Source: Reyranella massiliensis 521
GTDB taxonomy: Bacteria; Pseudomonadota; Alphaproteobacteria; Reyranellales; Reyranellaceae
Length of the DNA: 43,334 nt
Assembly: GCA_945860205.1 (NCBI GenBank)
Contig: CAMARK010000033.1
Location: 1 to 43,334 of the forward strand
Direction of reading: 5' to 3'
Positions 14,729 to 24,574 of this stretch are shown piece after piece (positions within the stretch are counted from its first letter, which is position 1; every line of letters begins with the position of its first letter). Made by a program: the position numbers and the translations under genes. Below the pieces are notes generated by a model. The model did no database searches and had not been told where the DNA came from. It saw only the letters and a list, made by a program, of their open reading frames with translations.

Positions 14729-15739
14729 ATGACCGTACAACCACTCAAGCTGCTGCTTTCCTCTCACGCGCTCCGCACCTGGGGGCCGCGCATCACAGCC
14801 GCCGTTCCGTCAGGCGGCCTCGCCTTCGTGACGGCGGAGGAAGTGGTTGCGCGCGACGGTCCCTGCGACGCCGATTTTGCCTTCATGACCCGCGAGGTGA
14901 CGGGGAAGTCGAGCAAGGACAACCAGACACCTGAGTTGCGCAATTTTGAGATCGCTCTGCGCCGGACGCCGAAGCTGCGCTGGCTGCAAATTCATCCGGC
15001 AGGAGCCGAGCGGCCGATCTATCGCGAGCTCCGCGACCGCGGCGTGAAAGTCACGACCGCGTCGGGGGCGACGGCCGTGACGGTCTCGCATACTGCGCTG
15101 GGCGCCGTGATCGCCCTCAACCGGCGCTTTCCCTTGCTGGCCGACGCCCAGCGGCGCCACGCCTGGGAACCGCGGCTCGGCGAGCGGGCGCCGCGCGATC
15201 TGGCGGGCCAATGCGCGGTGATCGTCGGCCTCGGCCCGATCGGGCGCAACATCGCGGCGCTCCTGAAGATGCTGGGCATGAAAGTGATCGGCGCCCGCCG
15301 CAGCGCCGAGCCGGTGGCGCCGTGCAACCGCACGGTTGCCTACGATCATCTCCATGAGGTCCTGCCGGAAGCGGACTGGATGATCCTGTGCTGCCCGGCC
15401 TCGCCGCTTACGCGCGGCATCGCCAATGAAGCGGCCTTCGCCGCCATGCCGGCCGGTGGCCATTTCATCAATGTCGCGCGGGGCGAGATCGCCGTCGAAC
15501 GCGATGTCATCGCCGCACTGGTCAGCGGTCATCTCGCGGGCGCCTATCTCGACGTGTTCGAACACGAACCGCTCGATCCCGCATCGCCGCTGTGGGGCAT
15601 GCCCAACGTCCTCGTCTCGCCGCACACCGCCAGCCATTCGCTGGGCCAGAACGAGGCGATTTTCGGCATCTTCCTCGACAATTTCGCGCGTTGGCGCGAC
15701 GGCGGGAAACTGCGCAACGACGTCGACGATCTCGGCTGA
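14729..15739 (+). CDS. D-2-hydroxyacid dehydrogenase
   Basis: A 336-residue protein of the D-isomer-specific 2-hydroxyacid dehydrogenase family. The NAD(P)-binding motif GLGPIGRN is at 167-174; catalytic Arg251 (NVARGE), Glu280 (FEHEP) and His299 (SPHTAS) are all in place. It should interconvert a 2-oxoacid and a D-2-hydroxyacid. An Arg pair at 190-191 at the end of the second beta strand suggests NADPH preference. I chose the ATG giving MTVQPLKLLL; another in-frame ATG 39 bases upstream is possible, and neither has a strong ribosome-binding site. It converges with no gap on an SDR gene. Confidence 0.9.
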   Translation: MTVQPLKLLLSSHALRTWGPRITAAVPSGGLAFVTAEEVVARDGPCDADFAFMTREVTGKSSKDNQTPELRNFEIALRRTPKLRWLQIHPAGAERPIYRELRDRGVKVTTASGATAVTVSHTALGAVIALNRRFPLLADAQRRHAWEPRLGERAPRDLAGQCAVIVGLGPIGRNIAALLKMLGMKVIGARRSAEPVAPCNRTVAYDHLHEVLPEADWMILCCPASPLTRGIANEAAFAAMPAGGHFINVARGEIAVERDVIAALVSGHLAGAYLDVFEHEPLDPASPLWGMPNVLVSPHTASHSLGQNEAIFGIFLDNFARWRDGGKLRNDVDDLG

Positions 15740-16471
15740 TCAGTTGAAGGCCAGGCCGCCGCTCAACGGCACCGTCTGGCCGGTCATATAGGCATTGCCG
15801 ATTACCATCAGCACCACCTGGGCGCATTCCTCCACGGTGCCGAACCGCCCGAGCGGAATCCGCGACGCCGCAGAGGCGAGTCCGGCTCTCACCATGTCGG
15901 TCTCGATCAACGAGGGCGCCACGGCGTTCACCGTGATGCCGTCCTTGACCAGCCGGGCAGCATAGCCCCGCGTCAGCCCCTCCATGCCGGCCTTCGAGGC
16001 GTTGTAGTGCACGCCGACGCCGCCGGCGCCGCGGGCTGCACCGGAGGAGATGTTGACGATCCGGCCCCACTTGCGCGTCCGCATACCCGGCAGCACGGCC
16101 TGGGTGCACAGGAACGCCGACTTCAGGTTCACTGCGATGGTGCGGTCGAACTCTTCCTCGGTGAGATCCTCGACGCCGCGAATGATCGCGAGGCCAGCGT
16201 TGTTCACCAGCACATCGACCGGACCCAGCTCGCGCGCGACTGACGCCACCATCGCCGACACCTCGACTGAGCGGGAAACGTCGGCGCCGATCGCCATTGC
16301 CCGTCCACCCGCACCGCGGACGGCGTCGACCATGGCGCGCGCGTCGTCGGTTCGTTCACGATAGTTCACCGCCACGGCGGCGCCGGCGTCGGCCAGGGCA
16401 AGCGCTACCGCGCGACCGATCCCGCGCGAGCCGCCCGTCACCAGGGCGACACGATCCGTCAGCAGCGGCAT
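15740..16471 (-). CDS. SDR family oxidoreductase (3-oxoacyl-ACP reductase-like)
   Basis: A 243-residue classical short-chain dehydrogenase. The cofactor motif GGSRGIG is at 13-19, NNAG at 90-93, and the catalytic set Ser143, Tyr156 and Lys160 (YNASK). The C-terminal PLSGGLAFN matches FabG-like enzymes. An Arg in the first loop (GSRG) fits NADP(H). AGGAGAG lies a few bases before the ATG, which decides the start against two longer options. It is divergent from the 6-phosphogluconate dehydrogenase gene by about 85 bp. FabG-like genes outside fatty-acid clusters usually reduce assorted ketones; the substrate is unknown. Confidence 0.92.
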   Translation of the reverse strand: MPLLTDRVALVTGGSRGIGRAVALALADAGAAVAVNYRERTDDARAMVDAVRGAGGRAMAIGADVSRSVEVSAMVASVARELGPVDVLVNNAGLAIIRGVEDLTEEEFDRTIAVNLKSAFLCTQAVLPGMRTRKWGRIVNISSGAARGAGGVGVHYNASKAGMEGLTRGYAARLVKDGITVNAVAPSLIETDMVRAGLASAASRIPLGRFGTVEECAQVVLMVIGNAYMTGQTVPLSGGLAFN

Positions 16472-16555
16472 GATCTCTCTCCTCATTGGGGTCCGCAGGT
16501 TGACGCACCGGAGCCGCGCCGCCAACCTAGACGCATAGAGGGGAACACACAGCAC

Positions 16556-17539
<984 letters not shown>

Positions 17540-17547
17540 GAGTTCCC

Positions 17548-18393
17548 ATGCGCGTAGGTGTTTTCTACTTCCCGACCGACTACGGCATCGACATTGCCGA
17601 GCTTGCCCGTGCGCTGGAGGAACGCGGCTTCGACTCGCTGTTTGTCCCCGAGCACACGCACATCCCGCTCAGCCGCAAGACGCCTTTCCCCACTGGCGGC
17701 GAGCTGCCCAAGCGCTATTCGCATACCCACGACCCGTTCGTCGGCCTCGCCTTCGCGGCGGCGGTGACCAAGAAGCTCAAAGTCGGCACTGGCATCCTGC
17801 TGGTGCCTCAGCACGAGCCGATCGCCACGGCCAAGGCCATCGCTTCGCTCGACCAGCTCTCGGGCGGCCGTTTTGTCTTCGGCATCGGTGCCGGCTGGAA
17901 CCAGGACGAGATGGAGAACCACGGCGTCCGATACACCAACCGCTACAAGCAGATGCGCGAGCATGTGCTGGCGATGAAAGCGCTTTGGACCGAGGAGGCG
18001 GGGTCGTTCCACGGCGAGTTCGTGAATTTCGATCCGGCGTGGTCGTGGCCCAAGCCGGCGCAGCGGCCGCATCCCCCGATCCTGCTGGGCGGCGAAACCG
18101 ACTATACGCTGAAGCGCGTCGTCGAATATTGCGACGGTTGGTTCCCGCGCCCGCGCGGAGGGTTCGAAGCAGCCACCGCCCTCGATCGTCTGAAACGCAT
18201 GGCGGAGTCGGTGAAGCGCGATCCCGCGACGCTCACGATCACCGTGTTCGGCACGCCGGCGGAGGCCGCTACTCTGGCCGCCTACGAGAAGGCCGGCATC
18301 CCGAACGCGCTGCTGGCCATCCCAGACGGGAGCCGCGACGAGATCCTGCGCCATCTCGACACGATCGCGCCGCTGGCGAAGGCGCACGCATGA
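17548..18393 (+). CDS. LLM class F420-dependent oxidoreductase (Rv2161c-like)
   Basis: A 281-residue luciferase-like monooxygenase-fold protein. The N-terminal strand RVGVFYF, the EHTHIPLSRKTPF loop (near 35-47), VTKKLKVGTGI and LSGGRFVFGIGAGWN are typical of the F420-binding LLM group named after Rv2161c. The third gene of this operon is a close paralogue (same SRKxPFPxGGxLPK loop), with a more distant LLM protein between them. AGGAG lies six bases before the ATG. F420 use is inferred from subgroup and from the cof genes nearby; the substrate is unknown. Confidence 0.88.
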   Translation: MRVGVFYFPTDYGIDIAELARALEERGFDSLFVPEHTHIPLSRKTPFPTGGELPKRYSHTHDPFVGLAFAAAVTKKLKVGTGILLVPQHEPIATAKAIASLDQLSGGRFVFGIGAGWNQDEMENHGVRYTNRYKQMREHVLAMKALWTEEAGSFHGEFVNFDPAWSWPKPAQRPHPPILLGGETDYTLKRVVEYCDGWFPRPRGGFEAATALDRLKRMAESVKRDPATLTITVFGTPAEAATLAAYEKAGIPNALLAIPDGSRDEILRHLDTIAPLAKAHA

Positions 18394-19322
18394 AGGTCGC
18401 TGTCGGCCTCGGCTTGATGGAGTTTCCGTTTGCCGGGGCGGGCGACTATTGGCGCTGGGTCGATCTCTGCGAGGCGGGCGGCGTCGATTCGCTGTGGCAG
18501 ACCGACCGGCTGGTGAGCCGCCAGCCGATCCTCGAATGCATGACGACCATGGCGGCGCTGGCCGGCCGCACGCGCCGGATGCGCTTCGGCATGAACGTGG
18601 TCTCGCTGGCGCTGCGCGATCCGGTGCTGCTGGCCAAGCAATGCGCCACCGTTGACGTTCTTTCCGAGGGCCGCCTGCTGCCGGCCTTCGGCATCGGCAG
18701 CCCGCTCGGGCCGGAATGGCAGGCACTCGACATCGACACCAAGACGCGCGGCCGTCGCACCGACGAAAGCCTCGAAATCATCGCCCGCCTGTGGCGCGAG
18801 GAGAGCGTCGACTTTGCCGGCAAATACTATCGCCTCTCGGGCGCCTCGATCTCGCCCCGGCCGGTACAGCCCGACTTGCCGATGTGGATCGGCGGTTCGT
18901 CTGATGCCGCTGTCCGGCGAACGGCGCGCTATGGCACGGGCTGGCAGGGCGGCGCCGAGGGGCCGGTCGAAGCGGGCCGGGTCGTGGCCGCCATCAAGCA
19001 GGCCGCCGCCGAGGTTGGCCGCTCGATCGATGAAGATCATTATGGCGCGGCCTTTCCGTTCTATTTCGGCAAGGCCACCGACGGCGTCGTTTCAGGCGCC
19101 ATGGCGGCCTACGCCAAGCGCACCAACCGCGATCCCGCGCGTTATTTCGCGATCGGCGACGAGACGGCGATCCTCGACAGGATTGCCGAATACGTCGATG
19201 TCGGCGTCCAGAAGTTCATCCTGAGGCCGGTCGGCGACGGCGCCAGCGTGCTCGCCCAGACACGGCAGCTGATCGAGAAAGTACTGCCGCGAGTCGGCGC
19301 GAAGTGGCCGAAGGCGGCCTAG
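18390..19322 (+). CDS. LLM class flavin/F420-dependent oxidoreductase
   Basis: A 310-residue LLM protein of a different subgroup from its neighbours. It starts VAVGLGLMEFPFAG, has WQTDRLVSRQPILE in place of the usual DH loop, and LSEGRLLPAFGIGSP in the third beta region. WIGGSSDAAVRRTARYGTGW marks the C-terminal half of the barrel. The C-terminal tail EYVDVGVQKFILRP is the common LLM close. The ATG overlaps the previous stop by four bases (ATGA), so the two are translationally coupled. Cofactor (F420 or FMN) cannot be decided from the sequence. Confidence 0.85.
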   Translation: MKVAVGLGLMEFPFAGAGDYWRWVDLCEAGGVDSLWQTDRLVSRQPILECMTTMAALAGRTRRMRFGMNVVSLALRDPVLLAKQCATVDVLSEGRLLPAFGIGSPLGPEWQALDIDTKTRGRRTDESLEIIARLWREESVDFAGKYYRLSGASISPRPVQPDLPMWIGGSSDAAVRRTARYGTGWQGGAEGPVEAGRVVAAIKQAAAEVGRSIDEDHYGAAFPFYFGKATDGVVSGAMAAYAKRTNRDPARYFAIGDETAILDRIAEYVDVGVQKFILRPVGDGASVLAQTRQLIEKVLPRVGAKWPKAA

Positions 19323-19332
19323 GGGGAAGCCA

Positions 19333-20184
19333 ATGCATATCGGCGCAGCAATGTTCTTCACGGACTATTCGATGGCGCCGGGCGAGCTCGCCATCGCGCT
19401 GGAAGAGCGTGGCTTCGACTCGTTGTGGTCGCCCGAGCACTCGCACATTCCGCTGTCGCGCAAATCGCCGTTCCCGAGCGGCGGCGACCTGCCGAAGAAA
19501 TACTACGACGCGATGGATCCGTTCGTGGCGCTGACGGCGGCGGCGGCTGTCACCAAGACGCTGAAGGTCGGCACCGGCATCTGCCTGATCGCCCAGCGCG
19601 ATACCATCCAGACCTCCAAGCTGGTCTCGTCGATCGACCAGATCTCCGGCGGGCGCTTCCTGTTCGGCGTCGGCAACGGCTGGAACAGCGACGAGATGGA
19701 AAACCACGGCACCGTCTTCGAAACTCGCCACAAGCTGGCGCGCGAGCGCATCGAGGCGATGAAGGAGATCTGGACCAAGTCCAAGGCCGAGTATCATGGC
19801 GAGCTGGTCAACTTCGATCCGATGATGAGCTGGCCCAAGCCGGTGCAGAAGCCCCATCCGCCGATCATCGTCGGCGGCGCCTTTCCCTATGGCGCTCGGC
19901 GCGCGCTGCGATACGGCGACGGCTGGATGCCGCACCGCGTGCGCAAGACCTACGCCGACGTGAGCGCGCTGCTGCCGAAGTTCCGCGAGATGGCGAAGGA
20001 AGCCGGCCGCGATCTCGCCTCGGTGCCGGTCACGATCTGGGGCGCCAAGGAGGACGAGGATCTGCTGAAGCGCGACCGCGACGACGGCGTCTCACGCCTC
20101 GTGGTCAGCCTCGACTCGGCCAAGGCCGACAAGATCCTTCCCGAGCTCGACCGCTGGGCCAAGCTGCTGCGGACGGTGGCTTAG
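19333..20184 (+). CDS. LLM class F420-dependent oxidoreductase (Rv2161c-like)
   Basis: A 283-residue LLM protein and close paralogue of the first LLM gene of this operon: both share ALEERGFDSL, an EHxHIPLSRKxPFP loop, DPFV and a MENHG segment in the third part of the barrel. The pair with a different LLM gene between them suggests duplication within the operon. It is the last gene; the next gene lies on the other strand. GGGG lies six bases before the ATG. Use of F420 is inferred from subgroup. Confidence 0.88.
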   Translation: MHIGAAMFFTDYSMAPGELAIALEERGFDSLWSPEHSHIPLSRKSPFPSGGDLPKKYYDAMDPFVALTAAAAVTKTLKVGTGICLIAQRDTIQTSKLVSSIDQISGGRFLFGVGNGWNSDEMENHGTVFETRHKLARERIEAMKEIWTKSKAEYHGELVNFDPMMSWPKPVQKPHPPIIVGGAFPYGARRALRYGDGWMPHRVRKTYADVSALLPKFREMAKEAGRDLASVPVTIWGAKEDEDLLKRDRDDGVSRLVVSLDSAKADKILPELDRWAKLLRTVA

Positions 20185-20200
20185 CGCTCCCAGCTATGAA

Positions 20201-21154
20201 CTAAAGCAGCGACAGCACTACCTTCTTGAACTGCTCCATCTCGGCCAGCATCGCCTCGACGGTGGTGCCGCCGAAGCCGAAGTCGAGGCTGCCGACGCCG
20301 ATCTCGCGCAGTGCCCGCATGTCGGCGGCGATCTCCGCCGGCTTGCCCGAGAACAGGCGGCGTTCGCCGTCGCCGGCCCTCGGCGGAACCGATTCGCCCA
20401 GCGCCGTGCAGCGAAAGGCGAGACCCATCGCCTTGGGATCGCGGCCGGCCTCCGCCGTCATCTTGCGCAAGCGCGCGACCTGGGTCTTGAAGCGTGCCAG
20501 GCTGTCGAGCGGGTTGGCCGGGTTGGTGCCGATCGGATACCAGGCATCGCCGATGCGCGCGGTGCGGCGCAGCGCCGGCCCGCTCTCGCCGCCGACCCAG
20601 ATCGGCGGATAGGGCTTCTGTACCGGCTTGTGGGCGAAGACGATGTTGTCGAAGGAGACATGCTCGCCCTTGAAGCGCGGCGCGTCCTTGGTCCAGAGCT
20701 CGATGAAGGCGTCGATATATTCGTCGGTGACCTTGCCGCGCGCTGCAAAGTCCGGCGCATCGATCGCCTCGAACTCCTCCTTCAGCCAGCCGGCGCCGAT
20801 GCCGACGGTGAGACGGCCGCCCGACAGGACGTCGATGGTCGACAGCATCTTGGCCGTCAGCACGGCCGGACGGTGCGGGACGACCATCACCGAGGTGATG
20901 AGCCGCAGCTTCGTCGTCTTGGCCGCGACGAAGGCCACTTCGATCAGCTGCTCGTGACGCTCGGCCCGGGAGCCGGCGGGAAATTCGCCTGTCGAACTGT
21001 AGGGGTATATCGCCTGGATGTTGGTCGGGATCACGACATGGTCGCTGAAAGTGGCGTAGTCGAAACCCAGCGCCTCGCCGCCCGTCACCAGGCGAAAGAG
21101 ATCGTCGGCCGCCGCCAGTGGGCCGGCCGTCGGCGCGTTGAAGCCGATAAGCAT
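20201..21154 (-). CDS. LLM class F420-dependent oxidoreductase
   Basis: A 317-residue LLM protein with FATFSDHVVIP-type loop (read here as YATFSDHVVIPTN near 34-45), YPYSSTGEFP, VLSGGRLTVGIGAGWLKEEFEA and IWVGGESGPALRRTARIGDAW. These match the subgroup shared with the later gene at 30362 (DHVVLP, YPYAASGRLP, LSGGRIELGIGVGWLKEEFEA). GGGAGG lies on the coding strand before the ATG; a longer open frame upstream overlaps the fbiC promoter region and was not used. It is divergent from fbiC with about 70 bp between, so the two may share control. Confidence 0.88.
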   Translation of the reverse strand: MLIGFNAPTAGPLAAADDLFRLVTGGEALGFDYATFSDHVVIPTNIQAIYPYSSTGEFPAGSRAERHEQLIEVAFVAAKTTKLRLITSVMVVPHRPAVLTAKMLSTIDVLSGGRLTVGIGAGWLKEEFEAIDAPDFAARGKVTDEYIDAFIELWTKDAPRFKGEHVSFDNIVFAHKPVQKPYPPIWVGGESGPALRRTARIGDAWYPIGTNPANPLDSLARFKTQVARLRKMTAEAGRDPKAMGLAFRCTALGESVPPRAGDGERRLFSGKPAEIAADMRALREIGVGSLDFGFGGTTVEAMLAEMEQFKKVVLSLL

Positions 21155-21225
21155 GGTGAAACCTCCCAAATGTGGCGGCCATACTACACGATGCGGCGGG
21201 CGGCGATTGGCGCTATGTTTTGCCC

Positions 21226-23580
21226 ATGATGACCACGGGCGTTTCGAAGGCGGGCGTTTCGTTGGCCGCACTGATGGCCGAGGCGGGCGAGCTTCGCGAT
21301 CGCGGCCACGGCCGGCTGATCTCGTATTCGCGCAAGGTCTTCATTCCGCTCACGCATCTGTGCCGAGACGTCTGCCACTACTGCACCTTCGCCGAGCGGC
21401 CGCGTGCCGGCCAGCCGGCCTATCTTTCGCCCGAGCAGGTCCTCGCCATCGCCCGCGCTGGCGCTGCGGCGGGCTGTACCGAGGCGCTGTTCACCCTGGG
21501 CGACAAGCCGGAGCTGCGCTACCACGCGGCGCGCGAGGCGCTGGCGGCGCTGGGTCATGAAACGACAATCAGCTACCTGACGGCGATGTGTGGCCTGGTG
21601 CTGCGCGAGACCGGCCTGCTGCCGCACGCCAATCCCGGCATCATGACGCGCGAGGAGATCGCGGGACTGCGCGCGGTGACGGCGAGCCAGGGCATCATGC
21701 TGGAATCGACCAGCGAGCGGCTCTGCGAGAAGGGCGGCGTGCATTACGGTTCCCCCGACAAGCATCCCGCGGTGCGCCTGGAAACCATCCGCCTTGCCGG
21801 CGAACTGAAGGTGCCGTTCACCACGGGTATCCTGATCGGCATCGGCGAGACGCGCGACGAGCGCATCGAGGCGCTGGAAGCCATCCGCGACCTCCATGCC
21901 GCGCACGGGCACATACAAGAAGTGATCGTCCAGAATTTCCGCGCCAAGGCCGACACCAAGCGCGCCGATGCCGAGGAACCCGACCTGGAAGACCTGCTGT
22001 GGACCATCGCCACGGCGCGCCTGATCCTTGGGCCCGACATGAACATCCAGGCGCCGCCCAACCTGTCGCCGGGCGTCTATCCGCGCCTGATCGCGGCCGG
22101 GCTGAACGACTGGGGCGGCATCTCGCCGGTGACGCCCGATCACGTGAATCCCGAGGCGCCGTGGCCTGCCATCGACGAACTCGCGTGCCGCAGCGCCGAG
22201 CTGGGCAAGGTGCTGGTCAACCGCCTGCCGCTTTATCCGGCCTATGCCCGCGATCCCGATATCTGGCTCTCGCCTGAAGTCGCGACACAGGTCCGGCGCA
22301 TGAGCGACGCCGAAGGTCTGGCGCGCGACGACGACTGGTCGCCCGGTGAGACCACGCCACCGCCCGCGCCGCGCGTCCTCGTGCGCGAGGTCGATCCTGA
22401 GTTGAGCCGCATCGTAGATCGCGCGACGGCGGGCCGGCGTCTCGATCCGCCCGAGATCGTGCGCCTGTTCGCGGCGCGCGACGTGGACTACCGGCATGTC
22501 ACGGGCGCCGCCAATGCGCTCCGCCAGGCAGTCAGCGGCGACGTCGTGCGCTACGTCGTCAACCGCAACATCAACTACACCAACATCTGCTATTTCCGCT
22601 GCAAGTTCTGCGCCTTCTCGAAGGGCCGCACGCACGAGGACCTGCGCGGCGCGCCTTATGATTTGGCGCTCGACGAGGTGAAGCGGCGCGCTGTCGAAGC
22701 CTGGGAGCGCGGCGCCACCGAAGTCTGCATGCAGGGCGGCATCCATCCCGACTATACGGGCGAGACCTACGTCGCGATCTGCAAGGCGATCAAGGAGGCG
22801 GTGCCCGGCATGCACATCCACGCCTTCTCGGCGCTGGAAGTGACGCAGGGCGCGGCGACGCTGAAGCAGCCGATCTCCGCGTTCCTGGCCAGCCTGCAGC
22901 AGGCCGGATTGGGCACGCTGCCGGGCACGGCGGCCGAAATCCTCGATGATGAAGTGCGCGCCATCATCTGCCCCGACAAGATCAACACCGGCGAATGGCT
23001 AGAAGTGCAGCGCGCCGCGCACAAGCTCGGCCTGCGCACGACTTCGACGATCATGTACGGCCATGTCGAGACGCCGCTCGCCTGGACACGGCATCTGCTG
23101 GCGCTGCGCGACCTTCAGGTCGAGACCGGCGGCTTTACCGAGTTCGTGCCGCTGCCGTTCGTGCACATGGAAGCACCGATGTACCGCCAGGGCCGCGCCC
23201 GCCGCGGGCCGACCTTCCGCGAGGCAGTGATCATGCATTCAGTCGCGCGCCTGGTGCTGCATCCCGTGATCCCCAACATCCAGACCTCGTGGGTCAAGAT
23301 GGGCCCTGAAGGTGCCGCGATCTGCCTCGAGTCAGGCGCCAACGATCTCGGTGGCACCCTGATGAACGAGAGCATTTCGCGCGCCGCCGGCACGCAGCAC
23401 GGCCAGGAATTCCCGCCCGATGCGATGGAAGCGCTGATCCGCTTGATCGGCCGCGAGCCGCAGCAGCGCGACACGCTCTATCGCCCTGTCCCGGAGGAGC
23501 GCCGTGCGGCGTCACTGGTCGCGGCCGACCTCGCGCCGATCATCCTGACACCACCCCGCAAGCGGGTCGCTGCGGCCTAG
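21226..23580 (+). CDS. fbiC: 7,8-didemethyl-8-hydroxy-5-deazariboflavin (FO) synthase, fused CofG-CofH
   Basis: A 784-residue fusion of two radical SAM enzymes, as in actinobacterial FbiC. The CofG half has CX3CX2C at Cys46, Cys50 and Cys53 (CRDVCHYC); the CofH half has it at Cys455, Cys459 and Cys462 (CYFRCKFC). Both halves are complete, with CofH marks MQGGIHPDYTGETY and MYGHVETP. Together they join tyrosine to 5-amino-6-ribitylaminouracil to give FO, the chromophore of coenzyme F420. An in-frame GTG 54 bases upstream is possible; the two adjacent ATGs fit family length. A strong terminator follows, and the gene converges on cofC. Proteobacterial fbiC genes are rare. Confidence 0.96.
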   Translation: MMTTGVSKAGVSLAALMAEAGELRDRGHGRLISYSRKVFIPLTHLCRDVCHYCTFAERPRAGQPAYLSPEQVLAIARAGAAAGCTEALFTLGDKPELRYHAAREALAALGHETTISYLTAMCGLVLRETGLLPHANPGIMTREEIAGLRAVTASQGIMLESTSERLCEKGGVHYGSPDKHPAVRLETIRLAGELKVPFTTGILIGIGETRDERIEALEAIRDLHAAHGHIQEVIVQNFRAKADTKRADAEEPDLEDLLWTIATARLILGPDMNIQAPPNLSPGVYPRLIAAGLNDWGGISPVTPDHVNPEAPWPAIDELACRSAELGKVLVNRLPLYPAYARDPDIWLSPEVATQVRRMSDAEGLARDDDWSPGETTPPPAPRVLVREVDPELSRIVDRATAGRRLDPPEIVRLFAARDVDYRHVTGAANALRQAVSGDVVRYVVNRNINYTNICYFRCKFCAFSKGRTHEDLRGAPYDLALDEVKRRAVEAWERGATEVCMQGGIHPDYTGETYVAICKAIKEAVPGMHIHAFSALEVTQGAATLKQPISAFLASLQQAGLGTLPGTAAEILDDEVRAIICPDKINTGEWLEVQRAAHKLGLRTTSTIMYGHVETPLAWTRHLLALRDLQVETGGFTEFVPLPFVHMEAPMYRQGRARRGPTFREAVIMHSVARLVLHPVIPNIQTSWVKMGPEGAAICLESGANDLGGTLMNESISRAAGTQHGQEFPPDAMEALIRLIGREPQQRDTLYRPVPEERRAASLVAADLAPIILTPPRKRVAAA

Positions 23581-23599
23581 CATTCAAATTTGCAAGTTC

Positions 23600-23621
23600 A
23601 GCCGGTTTCGGCTATATTTTT
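23600..23621 (+). terminator. Weak hairpin with T-run after fbiC
   Basis: AGCCG and CGGCT are separated by four bases and followed by a T-rich stretch about 20 bp after the fbiC stop. The stem is only five pairs; the stronger terminator lies further on. Confidence 0.3.
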
Positions 23622-23655
23622 CGACATGATAGGGCCTCTGCGGGCTCGATGATCG

Positions 23656-23687
23656 AACGCCCGACGGATCTTCCGCCGGGCGTTTTT
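23656..23687 (+). terminator. Rho-independent terminator of fbiC
   Basis: A long GC-rich stem (23656-23667 paired with 23673-23684, one A.C mismatch) with loop ATCTT is followed by a run of T. It lies about 75 bp after the fbiC stop and would stop transcription before the converging cof operon. Confidence 0.82.
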
Positions 23688-23697
23688 CGTGGTCCCC

Positions 23698-23876
23698 GGA
23701 ATGGTCCACTTTGGCGATGTTTTGTTGGACATTCATCGCGGTGAGCGGCGGGCACTGGTGGCACAGTTCGTCGGGGGGCGATTGTCCCGCCAAATCAAGG
23801 TCTTGAGGCTGGTTCATGGCACAGGTCGAAGGACACCTCGTGACACAACGAGGTGTGCCATGAATTGGTCCATTCC
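23698..23876. repeat. Possible MITE-like remnant with imperfect terminal inverted repeats
   Basis: The rest of the 307-bp gene-free stretch between fbiC and cofC. GGAATGGTCCACTTT at its left end and the reverse complement of its right end (GGAATGGACCAATTC) agree at 12 of 15 positions. Inside, near the right end, is a perfect nine-pair hairpin (23833-23841 with 23848-23856). No convincing gene is present; a 77-codon open frame on the minus strand is not recognisable. No target-site duplication was made out, so the assignment is tentative. Confidence 0.3.
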
Positions 23877-23887
23877 TGCTGCGGTGC

Positions 23888-24574
23888 CTAGCCGAATCCC
23901 CGGTCCGCCAGCAGCCGGGGGACGCCGGCTTCCTCGAGGAAGGCGCGGGTGCGCGTGCCGGCCGATTGCGGCAGGCGCAGGAACATCGCGAGATCGACGG
24001 GATGGTCGATGTCCATGGCGATGCCGGGCTGGCGGATCATCGTCGGCTCGATGCCAACACGCCGCGCCGCGTCGAGATGCGGGAAGTAGCTGTTTTCGCC
24101 GAAACGCAGCGGCACCGCATCGGGCGGCGAGCAGATCACGGCATTGGAGCCGAGATCGTCGTGCGCCGGTGAGATGGTAAAGGATGGCCCGCCAAGATGT
24201 GCCGCCAGCACCAGGTCGATCTCGGCCGAGGTGGCGGCGGGAATGTCGCCCGGCAGGGTGATCATGCCGCCGCGGCCTTCGCGGGCAAGCAGGCGAAGGC
24301 CCGCCGTGACGCTGCCGGTGTGGCCGTCGCGGGCGCCGTCGGTTACCACGCGGGCGCCGAGTTGCGTGGCGAGCGCCGTGATCACGGGATCGAGCGTGAC
24401 GACCATGATGCCCGCGAGGCCGCGCGTACCCGCGACGGCAGCAAGGACTTCGCGCACCATCACTTCGATCAGGGTGCGGCGTTGGGCAGGCGAGAGAAGA
24501 CCGGCCAGACGCTGCTTGGCGCCGTCCAGTTCCTTGACGGGAATCACGGCCCAGATGTCGGCCGGCGCGCTCAC
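23888..24574 (-). CDS. cofC: 2-phospho-L-lactate (or PEP/3-phosphoglycerate) guanylyltransferase CofC
   Basis: A 228-residue nucleotidyltransferase. It has the N-terminal IPVKELDGAKQRLAGLLS that binds GTP, LPGDIPAATSAEID near 107-120 and the CofC hallmark NAVICSPPDAVPLRFGENSY. It activates a three-carbon phospho-acid with GTP for transfer to FO. Archaeal CofC uses 2-phospholactate, mycobacterial FbiD uses phosphoenolpyruvate and Paraburkholderia CofC uses 3-phosphoglycerate; the sequence alone does not decide. The start is a GTG that overlaps the cofD stop as GTGA. It is the last gene of the fgd-cofE-cofD-cofC operon. Confidence 0.94.
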   Translation of the reverse strand: MSAPADIWAVIPVKELDGAKQRLAGLLSPAQRRTLIEVMVREVLAAVAGTRGLAGIMVVTLDPVITALATQLGARVVTDGARDGHTGSVTAGLRLLAREGRGGMITLPGDIPAATSAEIDLVLAAHLGGPSFTISPAHDDLGSNAVICSPPDAVPLRFGENSYFPHLDAARRVGIEPTMIRQPGIAMDIDHPVDLAMFLRLPQSAGTRTRAFLEEAGVPRLLADRGFG

